Shown in pieces: positions 7,969 through 16,361 of a DNA stretch of 64,000 nt. Both the position numbers and the translations under genes were made by a program. The stretch covers positions 4,891,501 through 4,955,500 of the forward strand of contig NZ_CP087176.1 of the NCBI RefSeq assembly GCF_024748695.1, written 5' to 3'. How positions within the stretch are numbered: the first letter of the stretch is position 1; the number at the start of each line of letters is the position of its first letter. The notes under the pieces are model-generated. The model did not search any database, had not been told where the DNA came from, and worked only from the letters and a program-made list of their open reading frames with translations. The stretch is from Pseudomonas sp. B21-040. Lineage in GTDB: Bacteria; Pseudomonadota; Gammaproteobacteria; Pseudomonadales; Pseudomonadaceae.

Positions 7969-8781
7969 TTAGCGAGCAGCGCCCAATTGGCCTTTTTCGT
8001 CGGAGAAAACAATTTCCACGCGGCGGTTTTGCGCACGACCGCGCTCGGAGGCGTTCACGTCCACCGGGTATTCATCCCCGTACCCTTCGACATGAATGCG
8101 CTTTTCATCGATCCCCAGATCCATCAGCACATCGGCTACCGACTGTGCACGGTCACGGGACAGCTTGATATTGTCCTGCTTGCCACCGGTGCTGTCGGTA
8201 TACCCCTCGATCCGCACCACGCGGTTGGGGTTGAGCTGCAGGAACTGCACGATCTTCAATACCACGCGGTTGGCCGAGTTCTTCAGCTCCGCCTCGCCCG
8301 TATCGAACAGCATATCGCCCAATGTCATCACCAGACCGCGGTCGGTCTGAGTAGTGGTCAATGCGAGGATCTGTTCTTCGAGCCATTTGCCTTGCTGTTG
8401 CACGCTAACCAGTTTGGATTCACGCAGAGCCAATTGCAGACGCTGACGCTCCAGTTCGAGCTTCACCGCGCGCTCTTCGTTGAGCACTTGATTGGTGTGC
8501 TCACGCGCAATTTCGCTGTAGCGCTGGCTCAAGTAGGCGTAATGCACGACGTCCCAACCACTGCCCCAATAGCTGGACAGACGATCGGCGCGGGCCAGGG
8601 ATTCACCGGCGCGTATCACGTCTTTGGGCGCGATACGCAGCACATTGGAGTCTTCCTTGACCTTCTGGAAGTCTGCGCCAGCCTCTTGCAAGGCGGCTTC
8701 ACTGTGTTGACCGGCGCACCCATACAGGCTTGCACAACCGGCGAGGATCAAGCCGCCGAGAACTGTTGACTTGAGGCTCAT
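7969..8781 (-). CDS. OmpA family lipoprotein with DUF4398-like N-terminal region
   Basis: This 270-residue protein has a lipoprotein-like N-terminus (GLILAGCASLYGC gives two possible lipobox cysteines). A helical, coiled-coil-prone region at about residues 30-140 is rich in Glu, Arg and Leu and resembles DUF4398. A C-terminal OmpA peptidoglycan-binding domain spans about 145-265 (GDMLFDTGEAELK, EGYTDSTGGKQDN, LSRDRAQSVADVL, GRAQNRRVEI). It probably anchors the outer membrane to peptidoglycan. Its ATG overlaps the stop of the upstream DUF4398 lipoprotein gene by four bases, so the two are translationally coupled. A terminator follows. Confidence 0.88.
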   Translation of the reverse strand: MSLKSTVLGGLILAGCASLYGCAGQHSEAALQEAGADFQKVKEDSNVLRIAPKDVIRAGESLARADRLSSYWGSGWDVVHYAYLSQRYSEIAREHTNQVLNEERAVKLELERQRLQLALRESKLVSVQQQGKWLEEQILALTTTQTDRGLVMTLGDMLFDTGEAELKNSANRVVLKIVQFLQLNPNRVVRIEGYTDSTGGKQDNIKLSRDRAQSVADVLMDLGIDEKRIHVEGYGDEYPVDVNASERGRAQNRRVEIVFSDEKGQLGAAR

Positions 8782-9134
8782 TGGGCATCTCCCAGTTGCT
8801 TGCGCAAACGAGTGATGCGGGTGTTGAGCACATTCAATTGCTCCTCGCTCTTGAGGGTCAGCACTTTGGCTTCAGCCAGACGCGCGTCCAGCTCGGCCTG
8901 CTCGGCCCGCATGCGCGCATGTTTGTAGGACTGGTCAGCCATGTTGCCTTGGGCACGGGCGAATTTTTCTTCGGCCAGCTTCATTTCCGGCACGTCTTCG
9001 GCGGTGGCACCCACGGCTTTGGCTTGTACGAGTGCCTGTTCGGTCAGGCGAATCTGTTCATTCGGCGCAGGGTCAGCTGCACAACCCGCCAGAGCCAGAA
9101 CGGCCAGGGCAGCGAAAAGAGGTCGAATACTCAC
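8778..9134 (-). CDS. DUF4398 domain-containing lipoprotein
   Basis: This is a 118-residue lipoprotein: the signal peptide ends in the lipobox LAGC (Cys18), and the rest is a DUF4398 helical hairpin (QIRLTEQALVQAKAVGA, KFARAQGNMADQSYKHARMRAEQAELDARLAEAK). The domain is duplicated in the downstream OmpA lipoprotein, so the products may interact or be ancestral copies. It lies nine bases after the solute-binding-like gene and overlaps the OmpA gene by four bases, the middle of a three-gene operon. No function is established for DUF4398; envelope integrity is a reasonable guess only. Confidence 0.85.
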   Translation of the reverse strand: MSIRPLFAALAVLALAGCAADPAPNEQIRLTEQALVQAKAVGATAEDVPEMKLAEEKFARAQGNMADQSYKHARMRAEQAELDARLAEAKVLTLKSEEQLNVLNTRITRLRKQLGDAQ

Positions 9135-9143
9135 TAAAAATCC

Positions 9144-9971
9144 CTACTGTTTTGGGGCGCTGACAGGTTGTTGCTGTTGCTGCGCTTTCCAACGCTCGAT
9201 ATTGCGCTGCAATGCGGTGTCCGCCAGTCCTGAGGCGGGCAATTCTGTCATCTTTTTGGCCAGCTGTCCGCGCAACCAAGGATCGTTGCAGGCGGAGTTA
9301 TGAGACACCGCGAGGAACAGGCCGGGTTTGTCGACGGGTTCGGCATGGGCGATCAGGTCGTTGGCCATGCTCAATGCCTGCGCGGCCGCCATGCCTGAAT
9401 AGCGGCCCGCGAGAACAAACTCCACTTCACCCAAGAGCAGTTTCTGAAACGCCTGGGTCAGGTTGGGCGTGCGGCTGAGCGTCAGTTGCTGCTCGGCAAA
9501 AGTGCTGAATGCCGGGGTCATTCGAGACTTTTCCGACAATGCGCCGGGATGGCCGTGAAGGTCTTGCACGTTGTTGTAGACCAGTTTCGAGTCTTTACGT
9601 GTCCAGACCAGGTAGTCGTTTTCCAGTAGGGGCGGATGAATGTAATCGAGGGTTTCCAGCTCAGTGACCGTCAATGGCGTGTCCGCCAGCAGGTCCATGC
9701 GCCCGCTGCGCACTTCGTCCAGCGCCTGGGAGCGTTTGCCGGCGTAGAGCAACTCGACTTTGATGCCCAATTCCCCCGCCACGTGCTGCAACAGATCAGC
9801 ACTGGCACCGATCAGGTGCTTTGGATCTTGCGGGTCTTGCCACAGGTACGGCGGCGCATCCGGACTTCCGGTTACCACCAGCCGCTCGCACTTGCCCGCT
9901 GCACTGGACAATGCCGGCAACACCGTCAAGCCCAGCAGTAATGACCAGCCACATACGCAGCGCAGATCCAT
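9144..9971 (-). CDS. Periplasmic substrate-binding (PAAT/SBP_bac_3-like) protein
   Basis: This 275-residue protein with a signal peptide (MDLRCVCGWSLLLGLTVLPALSSAAG) matches the type 3 periplasmic solute-binding fold, with GSPDAPPYLWQDPQDPKHLIGASADLLQHV at the ligand-binding start and RMDLLADTPLTVTELETLDYI further on. The ATG at 9971 is preferred because GGAG lies nine bases upstream; an in-frame GTG at 9986 would put that GGAG inside the coding region. No ABC permease or ATPase is nearby. It heads an operon with two envelope lipoproteins, so it may be a sensor or orphan binding protein and not a transporter part. Confidence 0.8.
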   Translation of the reverse strand: MDLRCVCGWSLLLGLTVLPALSSAAGKCERLVVTGSPDAPPYLWQDPQDPKHLIGASADLLQHVAGELGIKVELLYAGKRSQALDEVRSGRMDLLADTPLTVTELETLDYIHPPLLENDYLVWTRKDSKLVYNNVQDLHGHPGALSEKSRMTPAFSTFAEQQLTLSRTPNLTQAFQKLLLGEVEFVLAGRYSGMAAAQALSMANDLIAHAEPVDKPGLFLAVSHNSACNDPWLRGQLAKKMTELPASGLADTALQRNIERWKAQQQQQPVSAPKQ

Positions 9972-10003
9972 GGCAACACTCTCCACTAAAACCCTGTTAT
10001 CGC

Positions 10004-10110
10004 CTGTAGGAGCTGTCGAGTGAAACGAGGCTGCGAATTTTCAGGTCCACTCGAATCCCAAGCGGAAGATCAAAAGATCGCAGCCTCGTTTCACTCGACA
10101 TCTCCTACAG
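10004..10110. repeat. REP-type inverted repeat (TGTAGGAGC family variant)
   Basis: Two arms of about 30 bases, beginning TGTAGGAGCTGTCGAG and ending CTCGACATCTCCTACA, face each other across about 45 bases between the solute-binding gene and etfA. The arms share the conserved GAGTGAAACGAGGCTGCGA core. The structure resembles Pseudomonas REP doublets spread by RAYT transposases. Confidence 0.75.
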
Positions 10111-10115
10111 AAGAA

Positions 10116-10152
10116 CAAAAAAAAGCCCGACCAAAAGGTCGGGCTCTTTATA
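10116..10152 (-). terminator. Intrinsic terminator of etfBA
   Basis: On the minus strand the stem AGCCCGACC-ttttGGTCGGGCT is followed by TTTTTTTT, 16 bases after the etfA stop codon. Confidence 0.9.
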
Positions 10153-10167
10153 AGTCAGGCCGCTGGA

Positions 10168-11097
10168 TTAGACCAGCTTCTCGAACTCGGGGATGGCTTC
10201 GAACAGGTCCGCCACCAGGCCGTAATCGGCCACCTGGAAGATCGGCGCTTCTTCGTCCTTGTTGATCGCAACGATCACTTTGGAGTCTTTCATGCCGGCC
10301 AGGTGCTGGATCGCGCCGGAGATACCGACGGCGATGTACAGCTGTGGAGCAACGATCTTGCCGGTCTGACCGACCTGCATGTCGTTGGGTACAAAACCTG
10401 CGTCGACCGCGGCGCGGGAAGCACCGACAGCAGCGCCCAGCTTGTCGGCCAGGGCGTACAGGTGTTTGAAGTTGTCGCCGTTCTGCATGCCGCGACCGCC
10501 GGAAACGACGATTTTGGCAGCGGTCAGTTCCGGACGATCGGACTTGGCCAGTTCTTCGCCAACGAAGCTCGAAGTGCCAGCGTCGTGAGCAGCCGCAACG
10601 GCTTCAACAGCAGCCGAACCACCTTCAGCAGCCACCGGGTCGAAACCGGTAGCACGCACGGTGATGACTTTCACCGAAGCGGTCGACTGAACGGTAGCGA
10701 TAGCGTTACCGGCGTAGATCGGGCGCTTGAAGGTGTCAGCGCTTTCAACCGAGATGATCTCGGAGATCTGGTCAACGTCCAGCGCGGCAGCAACGCGCGG
10801 CAGGATGTTTTTGCCGTTGGAAGTCGCGGCAGCCAGGATGTGGCTGTAGCCCTTGCCCAATTCAGCGACCAGCGGAGCAACGTTTTCCGGCAACTGGTGA
10901 GCGTAAGCGGCGTTGTCGGCCAGCAGCACTTTAGCCACGCCAGCGACTTTCGCAGCGGCTTCAGCCACGGCGCCAGCGCCCTGACCTGCAACCAGAACGT
11001 GGATGTCGCCACCGATTTTGGCAGCAGCAGCAACGGTGTTCAGCGTGGCCGGGGCCAGCACTTTGTTGTCGTGTTCAGCAATAACCAAGATAGTCAT
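10168..11097 (-). CDS. etfA: Electron transfer flavoprotein alpha subunit
   Basis: EtfA (309 residues) forms the heterodimeric FAD/AMP flavoprotein with EtfB. It takes electrons from acyl-CoA and other dehydrogenases and passes them to ETF-ubiquinone oxidoreductase. The C-terminal FAD-binding domain shows the family signature in [38 protein letters not shown] and the terminal [20 protein letters not shown]. The N-terminal domain is normal. It follows etfB with no intervening bases and ends at a strong terminator. The ETF quinone oxidoreductase gene is divergently transcribed about 1.3 kb away. Confidence 0.97.
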   Translation of the reverse strand: MTILVIAEHDNKVLAPATLNTVAAAAKIGGDIHVLVAGQGAGAVAEAAAKVAGVAKVLLADNAAYAHQLPENVAPLVAELGKGYSHILAAATSNGKNILPRVAAALDVDQISEIISVESADTFKRPIYAGNAIATVQSTASVKVITVRATGFDPVAAEGGSAAVEAVAAAHDAGTSSFVGEELAKSDRPELTAAKIVVSGGRGMQNGDNFKHLYALADKLGAAVGASRAAVDAGFVPNDMQVGQTGKIVAPQLYIAVGISGAIQHLAGMKDSKVIVAINKDEEAPIFQVADYGLVADLFEAIPEFEKLV

Positions 11098-11847
11098 TTA
11101 GATTACCTTCGCTTCGTTTTTCAGTTTCTCGACCAGTTCAGCCACCGACTTGACCTTGATACCCGCGCTGCGTGCAGCTGGCGCTTCGACTTTCACGGTC
11201 TTGTTGGTGGAGGCGGTGGAAACGCCCAAAGCATCCGGAGTCAGCACTTCGAGAGGCTTCTTCTTGGCTTTCATGATGTTTGGCAGGGACGCATAACGCG
11301 GCTCGTTCAAACGCAGGTCGGTGGTGACGATCGCCGGCAGTTTCAGGGAAACTGTCTGCGCGCCGCCGTCGACTTCGCGAGTCACGGCAACACTGTCGCC
11401 GCTGATTTCGACTTTCGAAGCGAACGTGCCCTGACCGTAGCCGCTCAATGCAGCGAGCATCTGGCCAGTCTGGTTGTTGTCGCTGTCGATGGCTTGTTTG
11501 CCAAGGATCACCAGCTGAGGCTGTTCCTTGTCGACAACCGCTTTCAACAGTTTGGCAACGGCCAGGGAAGTCAGGTCTTCGGCGGACTCGACGAGGATGG
11601 CGCGGTCGGCACCCAGAGCCAGCGCGGTGCGCAGTTGCTCTTGAGCGGTGGACGGGCCGACGGAGACGACGACGATTTCAGTCGCAACACCTTTCTCTTT
11701 CAGGCGTACGGCTTCTTCCACTGCGATTTCGCAGAACGGGTTCATCGACATCTTCACGTTAGCGAGGTCGACGCCGGAATTGTCCGCCTTGACGCGAACC
11801 TTGACGTTGTAATCCACAACGCGTTTGACAGCTACAAGAACCTTCAT
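11098..11847 (-). CDS. etfB: Electron transfer flavoprotein beta subunit
   Basis: EtfB (249 residues) is the AMP-binding partner of EtfA. It begins [19 protein letters not shown] and carries [18 protein letters not shown] and the ETF beta signature region near [25 protein letters not shown], followed by the C-terminal [17 protein letters not shown] arm that contacts dehydrogenases. Its stop codon is directly followed by the etfA start, giving a two-gene operon etfB-etfA. The long upstream gap shared with etf-QO holds a probable PsrA site, linking expression to fatty-acid status. Confidence 0.97.
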   Translation of the reverse strand: MKVLVAVKRVVDYNVKVRVKADNSGVDLANVKMSMNPFCEIAVEEAVRLKEKGVATEIVVVSVGPSTAQEQLRTALALGADRAILVESAEDLTSLAVAKLLKAVVDKEQPQLVILGKQAIDSDNNQTGQMLAALSGYGQGTFASKVEISGDSVAVTREVDGGAQTVSLKLPAIVTTDLRLNEPRYASLPNIMKAKKKPLEVLTPDALGVSTASTNKTVKVEAPAARSAGIKVKSVAELVEKLKNEAKVI

Positions 11848-12136
11848 GGATTCCTCGTTACTCTCCGGTGAAAAGAAAGTCGCCTAGGCGAACCTGGCGG
11901 TTGATGCTCATCGGGCGCAAGGGCACCTCTAAAAACGCCGGCAATCGTGTCAAGTGACCTTCGCTCACGATGATGATGACCGTTCGTCAGTAGTGACTGA
12001 GGAGTCATTCATTATCGCGGCGTGTAAACTGCGCGCCAAACCTGCGCTACGCATCACCTTGTACGGCCTTCGCCCTGTCTTTAGAGGTGCTCTTGAAACC
12101 AACAGCCAGCCTACGGCGAGCGCAAAACCGACCGTA

Positions 12137-12166
12137 TATTGACCGGAACGCCTATTCCGGTCAATA
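12137..12166. promoter_or_regulatory. Perfect 12-bp palindrome, possible operator
   Basis: The arms TATTGACCGGAA and TTCCGGTCAATA are perfect inverse complements separated by six bases. There is no following T-run, so it is unlikely to be a terminator. It lies between the divergent etfB and etf-QO genes and could bind a dimeric regulator. No regulator was recognised for this sequence. Confidence 0.5.
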
Positions 12167-12224
12167 CGGCTAAATGGCCGTTCGTAAGCCGCGTGACTTT
12201 GATTTCTCTGGCTTTGAGCCAATT

Positions 12225-12238
12225 CAAACAAACGTTTG
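12225..12238. promoter_or_regulatory. Probable PsrA operator
   Basis: CAAAC-AAAC-GTTTG fits the published PsrA consensus of CAAAC and GTTTG half-sites separated by two to four bases. It ends two bases before the -35 hexamer of etf-QO. PsrA is the TetR-family fatty-acid-responsive regulator of Pseudomonas, and etf genes have been reported among its P. aeruginosa targets (recalled, not checked). Confidence 0.65.
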
Positions 12239-12240
12239 TA

Positions 12241-12269
12241 TTGGACGCTGAGAGTGGTGTAGATATAAT
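12241..12269 (+). promoter_or_regulatory. Sigma-70 promoter of etf-QO
   Basis: TTGGAC, 17 bases, then TATAAT gives a near-consensus promoter. Transcription should start near 12276, leaving a leader of about 118 bases before the GTG start codon. Confidence 0.8.
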
Positions 12270-12394
12270 GCGCCACCCAGAGAGAAAGGTGGCTCATCGA
12301 TTATCCTCTCCTGGCATTGTGCCGGGATTCATGGATGCGACACCAAACCTCCAATTAGAAAAAAAACTGTTGAGCCTTGAGTAGGAGATAACCT

Positions 12395-14059
12395 GTGGAA
12401 CGCGAATACATGGAATTCGACGTGGTCATCGTCGGTGCCGGCCCCGCTGGTCTTTCCGCCGCCTGCCGTTTGAAGCAGAAGGCCGCCGAAGCCGGTAAGG
12501 AAATCAGCGTCTGCGTGGTCGAAAAAGGCTCCGAAGTCGGCGCACACATTCTTTCTGGCGCGGTGTTCGAACCTCGGGCTCTGAACGAACTGTTCCCGGA
12601 CTGGAAAGAACTCGGCGCCCCACTGAACACGCCGGTCACCCGCGATGACATCTTCGTTCTCAAGAACGCTGAAAGCGCGCAAAAAGTTCCAGACCTCTTT
12701 GTGCCCAAGACCATGCACAACGAAGGCAACTACATCATCTCCCTGGGTAACCTGTGCCGCTGGCTGGCCCAGCAAGCCGAGAACCTGGGCGTGGAAATCT
12801 ACCCGGGCTTCGCCGCTCAGGAAGCGCTGTTCGACGAGAACGGCGTGGTTCGCGGGATCATCACCGGCGACCTGGGTGTTGACCGTGAAGGCAATCCGAA
12901 AGAAGGCCTGTACACCCCTGGCATGGAACTGCGTGGCAAATACACGCTGTTCGCCGAAGGCTGCCGTGGCCACATCGGCAAGCAACTGATCAAGCGCTTC
13001 AACCTCGACAGCGAAGCCGATGCCCAGCATTACGGCATCGGCCTGAAAGAGATCTGGGAAATCGATCCAGCCAAGCATCAGCCGGGCCTGGTGGTTCACA
13101 CCGCTGGCTGGCCGCTGGACATCATGGGCACCGAGAACACCGGCGGCTCGTTCCTTTATCACCTGGAAAACAACCAGGTGGTCGTCGGCCTGATCGTCGA
13201 CCTCTCCTACAGCAACACTTACCTGTCGCCGTTCGACGAGTTCCAGCGCCTCAAGCATCACCCGGTGCTCAAGCAGTACCTGGAAGGCGGCAAGCGCATC
13301 AGCTACGGCGCGCGTGCTATCTGCAAAGGCGGCTTGAACTCGTTGCCGAAAATGGTCTTCAAGGGCGGCGCGCTGATCGGTTGCGACCTCGGCACCCTGA
13401 ACTTCGCCAAGATCAAAGGCAGCCACACCGCGATGAAATCCGGCATGCTCGCCGCTGAATCCGTGGCCCAAGCGCTGTTCGCCGAGAAAGACGGCACCGA
13501 AGAGCTGACCACTTACGTCGACGCCTTCAAGAAGAGCTGGCTCTACGACGAACTGTTCGCCAGCCGTAACTTCGGCCCGGCGATCCACAAGTTCGGCGCG
13601 ATCGTCGGCGGTGGTTTCAACTGGCTGGACCAGAACATCTTCGGCGGCAAACTGCCGTTCACCTTGCACGATACCAAGCCGGATTACGCTTGCCTCAAGC
13701 TCGCGGTCGACTGCAAGAAGATCGACTACCCGAAACCGGACGGCAAGATCAGCTTCGACAAACTCAGCTCGGTGTTCATCTCCGGTACCAACCACGAAGA
13801 AGAGCAGCCGTGCCACTTGAAACTGGCTGATGCGAGCATCCCGATCGGCAAAAACCTGCCGCTGTACGATGAACCCGCTCAACGTTATTGCCCGGCCGGC
13901 GTGTACGAAGTGATCACCAAGGAAGACGGCGAAAAGCGCTTCCAGATCAACGCCCAGAACTGCGTTCACTGCAAGACCTGCGACATCAAGGACCCTGCAC
14001 AGAACATCACCTGGGTCACACCGGAAGGTGCTGGCGGCCCGACTTACCCGAATATGTAA
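12395..14059 (+). CDS. Electron transfer flavoprotein-ubiquinone oxidoreductase
   Basis: ETF-QO (554 residues) passes electrons from reduced ETF to ubiquinone at the inner membrane. The FAD-binding motif IVGAGPAGLSAACRL is near the N-terminus. The C-terminal ferredoxin-like domain carries the 4Fe-4S cysteines in CPAGVYEV and NCVHCKTCDIKDP, and PEGAGGPTYPNM is the usual C-terminus. The GTG at 12395 is the likely start because AGGAG lies seven bases upstream; the ATG at 12410 would have no ribosome-binding site at proper spacing. Together with etfBA it completes the ETF electron chain for fatty-acid and amino-acid oxidation. Confidence 0.96.
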   Translation: MEREYMEFDVVIVGAGPAGLSAACRLKQKAAEAGKEISVCVVEKGSEVGAHILSGAVFEPRALNELFPDWKELGAPLNTPVTRDDIFVLKNAESAQKVPDLFVPKTMHNEGNYIISLGNLCRWLAQQAENLGVEIYPGFAAQEALFDENGVVRGIITGDLGVDREGNPKEGLYTPGMELRGKYTLFAEGCRGHIGKQLIKRFNLDSEADAQHYGIGLKEIWEIDPAKHQPGLVVHTAGWPLDIMGTENTGGSFLYHLENNQVVVGLIVDLSYSNTYLSPFDEFQRLKHHPVLKQYLEGGKRISYGARAICKGGLNSLPKMVFKGGALIGCDLGTLNFAKIKGSHTAMKSGMLAAESVAQALFAEKDGTEELTTYVDAFKKSWLYDELFASRNFGPAIHKFGAIVGGGFNWLDQNIFGGKLPFTLHDTKPDYACLKLAVDCKKIDYPKPDGKISFDKLSSVFISGTNHEEEQPCHLKLADASIPIGKNLPLYDEPAQRYCPAGVYEVITKEDGEKRFQINAQNCVHCKTCDIKDPAQNITWVTPEGAGGPTYPNM

Positions 14060-14076
14060 GCCGAACGCCTGAACAT

Positions 14077-14105
14077 CAAGGCTCCCGAATGGGGGCCTTT
14101 TTGTT
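14077..14105 (+). terminator. Intrinsic terminator of etf-QO
   Basis: The stem AAGGCTCCC / GGGGGCCTTTTT with a short loop lies 18 bases after the etf-QO stop codon. Confidence 0.8.
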
Positions 14106-14117
14106 GCCCGCTAATAT

Positions 14118-14209
14118 TGTAGGAGCCGAGCTTGCTCGCGATAGCGGTGTGTCTGACAACAATGATGTCGGATGACAATCCGCTATCGCGAGCAAGCTCG
14201 GCTCCTACA
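14118..14209. repeat. REP-type inverted repeat (TGTAGGAGC family)
   Basis: Arms of 30 bases, TGTAGGAGCCGAGCTTGCTC... and its inverse complement ending GAGCTCCTACA-like sequence, are almost perfect and separated by about 32 bases. The GAGCTTGCTCGCGATAGCGG core is the common P. fluorescens REP sequence. Confidence 0.85.
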
Positions 14210-14227
14210 GGCGGATCCATTGCCAAC

Positions 14228-15118
14228 TCAGGCGGCGCGTTCTTCCCCAGGATTACGCTCGAAGTACCGCTTGTACTCGCGACTGAATTGCGACGTGCTT
14301 TGATACCCCACACGGTGCGCCACCTGCGCGACGCCCAGCCCCTCTGACATCAGCAACGCCTGCGCCTTGAGCAGCCGCAAACGCTTGAGATACTGCACCG
14401 GCGACAACAATGTGCTGCGCTTGAAATGCTCGTGGAACGTCGACGCACTCATGTTCGCGCAACTGGCCAGGGTCTCGACATTCAACGGTTCGGTGTAATG
14501 CGCATGCAGATGACTGAGTGATGCTGCAATCCGGGCGAATTGCCCCTGTTGCTCCACCAGCGCCCGCAACACGTCGGCCTGAGGTCCACGCAGCGCCACG
14601 AACAACAATTCACGCAATCGCGCCGGGCCCATGATCCGGCTCTCCAGCGGATCGTGCAGACAACGCAGCAGCCGCTCGACACATCCGCGCATTTCATCAT
14701 CGAGCACCGCCGAAGTCATGGACTCTGGCGTTTGCGCCGCAATATGACGCCCCGGCGCCAACCCCATTGCCAGCACCAACTCGCCCAGCATCACCCTGTC
14801 GATCGCGACCGACACCCCCAGCATCGGCCCGCCGGGTGCCGCAAAGGTTTCACACTCGAACGGCACCGGCAGCGCCTGAATCAAGTAATGCCCGGCGCCA
14901 TATTCAAGGGTGCGCGGCCCCAGATACGCCAGTTTGCTGCCCTGGGCGATGATCACCAGGCTCGGTTCATAGATCTGTGGCCCACGGGCGACATCGCAAC
15001 TGGCGCGTAAAACCTGCACGCCCGGCAATGCAGTCGGCACGAAGCCATCACGGGTGGACAGTGGCTCGATGAGCGAAACCAGGGTGGCATTGGCATCGAG
15101 GTGACGGGTCAACTGCAT
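14228..15118 (-). CDS. AraC family transcriptional regulator
   Basis: This 296-residue protein has an N-terminal AraC_N-type cupin region (about residues 20-175, with YEPSLVIIAQGSKLAYLG and PVPFECET). The C-terminal double helix-turn-helix is of AraC type (about 190-290, with LNVETLASCANMSASTFHEHFK and VAHRVGYQSTSQFSREYKRYF). The architecture is that of the YqhC subgroup, which in E. coli activates an aldehyde reductase gene. The divergent neighbour here is an alcohol dehydrogenase, so the same pairing is inferred. The 190-base gap between them should hold the target sites. Confidence 0.88.
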   Translation of the reverse strand: MQLTRHLDANATLVSLIEPLSTRDGFVPTALPGVQVLRASCDVARGPQIYEPSLVIIAQGSKLAYLGPRTLEYGAGHYLIQALPVPFECETFAAPGGPMLGVSVAIDRVMLGELVLAMGLAPGRHIAAQTPESMTSAVLDDEMRGCVERLLRCLHDPLESRIMGPARLRELLFVALRGPQADVLRALVEQQGQFARIAASLSHLHAHYTEPLNVETLASCANMSASTFHEHFKRSTLLSPVQYLKRLRLLKAQALLMSEGLGVAQVAHRVGYQSTSQFSREYKRYFERNPGEERAA

Positions 15119-15308
15119 GGAAGCTCTTCACAAAAAAGTCGCGAGAAAAGGGATGAAAGCATCATCGCAGGTCTGGTTACCAATGGGATCGGTCAAAGGC
15201 TGATGCCGGAGGAATAGGCATGACACCCGGAGGAATCGCCATGGCCGGTGATCGGCGTGGCGCCCAAAATGCGCCGCCTCACCTGTCACTGCTTTTGCGA
15301 GGTTCCTC

Positions 15309-16361
15309 ATGTACACCGCCATCGGATACGCCGCCCAGTCGCCCTCCACTCCCCTCGCCCCGATGAAATTCGAACGCCGCAGCCCTCGCGCCGACGACGT
15401 TGCCATCGAGATTCTCTACTGTGGCGTCTGCCATTCCGACATCCACCAGGCGCGAAACGAGTGGGGCATTGCCGTGTACCCGCTAATGCCCGGCCACGAG
15501 ATCGTAGGCAAAGTCACCGCCATCGGTGCGAACGTTACCCAACACCAAGTCGGCGATTTGGTCGGTGTCGGTTGCATGGTCGACTCCTGCCGCAGCTGCG
15601 AAGCCTGTCAGTCCAACCTTGAGCAATATTGCCTGGAAGGCCCGACGATGACCTACGCCACCCCGGACCGGGTCGATGGCAGCAACACCATGGGCGGCTA
15701 CTCCGACAGCATCGTCGTCAGCGAACACTTTGTGGTGCGCATCCCGGAAAAACTTGCGCTGGCCAGCGCCGCGCCGATCCTGTGCGCCGGCATCACCACC
15801 TACTCGCCGCTCAAACACTACGGCGTGAAGCCTGGCGACAAAGTCGGGATTCTCGGCATGGGCGGCCTCGGCCACATGGGCATCAAGTTCGCCAAGGCGA
15901 TGGGCGCCGAAGTCACGTTGTTCACCCGTTCGGCGAGCAAGGCTGAAGAAGCCCGGCGTCAGGGCGCGGACCATGTGATCGTGTCCACCGATGCCGAGCA
16001 GATGAAAACAGCGGCTGGCTATTTCGACTTCCTGCTGGACACCATTCCGGTGCAGCACGACCTCAATCCCTACCTCGACACCCTGCGCTTCGACGGCGTG
16101 CACATTCTGGTCGGCTTGATCGAACCGGTGGACCCGCCCGTGCACGCCGCCAAACTGGTGTTGGGCCGTCGCATGCTGGCTGGTTCGTTGATTGGCGGCA
16201 TTGCCGAAACCCAGGAAGTGCTGGATTTCTGCGCCGAGCACAACATCACGTGCGACATCGAAATGCTCGACATTCGCCAGATCAACGAGGCCTACACCCG
16301 TATGATCGCCGGTGACGTCAAGTACCGTTTCGTGATCGACATGGCGACCCTCAAGGTTTAA
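15309..16361 (+). CDS. Zinc-dependent NAD(P) alcohol dehydrogenase (YahK/cinnamyl-type)
   Basis: This 350-residue medium-chain dehydrogenase shows catalytic zinc ligands in CGVCHSDIH and GHEIVG and a structural zinc loop with four Cys in DSCRSCEACQSNLEQYC. The Rossmann motif is GILGMGGLGHMGIKFAKAMG. These features match the YahK/cinnamyl-alcohol-dehydrogenase-like group, which reduces a broad range of aldehydes with NADPH. The divergent AraC regulator suggests aldehyde-inducible detoxification. GAGG lies six bases before the ATG. The stop codon overlaps by four bases with the convergent IclR gene. Confidence 0.9.
   Translation: MYTAIGYAAQSPSTPLAPMKFERRSPRADDVAIEILYCGVCHSDIHQARNEWGIAVYPLMPGHEIVGKVTAIGANVTQHQVGDLVGVGCMVDSCRSCEACQSNLEQYCLEGPTMTYATPDRVDGSNTMGGYSDSIVVSEHFVVRIPEKLALASAAPILCAGITTYSPLKHYGVKPGDKVGILGMGGLGHMGIKFAKAMGAEVTLFTRSASKAEEARRQGADHVIVSTDAEQMKTAAGYFDFLLDTIPVQHDLNPYLDTLRFDGVHILVGLIEPVDPPVHAAKLVLGRRMLAGSLIGGIAETQEVLDFCAEHNITCDIEMLDIRQINEAYTRMIAGDVKYRFVIDMATLKV

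Larger units (their letters stand above)
11848..12394. other. 547-base divergent regulatory region between etfB and etf-QO
   Basis: No gene is seen. The region holds the etf-QO promoter (12241-12269), a PsrA-type site (12225-12238) and a perfect palindrome with 12-base arms (12137-12166). An 11-base inverted pair, GCACCTCTAAA at 11923-11933 and TTTAGAGGTGC at 12081-12091, is also present. A TTGACA at about 11948-11953 on the minus strand could be the etfB -35 element, but no good -10 accompanies it. Confidence 0.6.

Noticed and set aside
12329..13969. 546-residue minus-strand open frame
   Set aside because: It is antisense to etf-QO and encodes no recognisable domain; the plus strand has the FAD and 4Fe-4S motifs.
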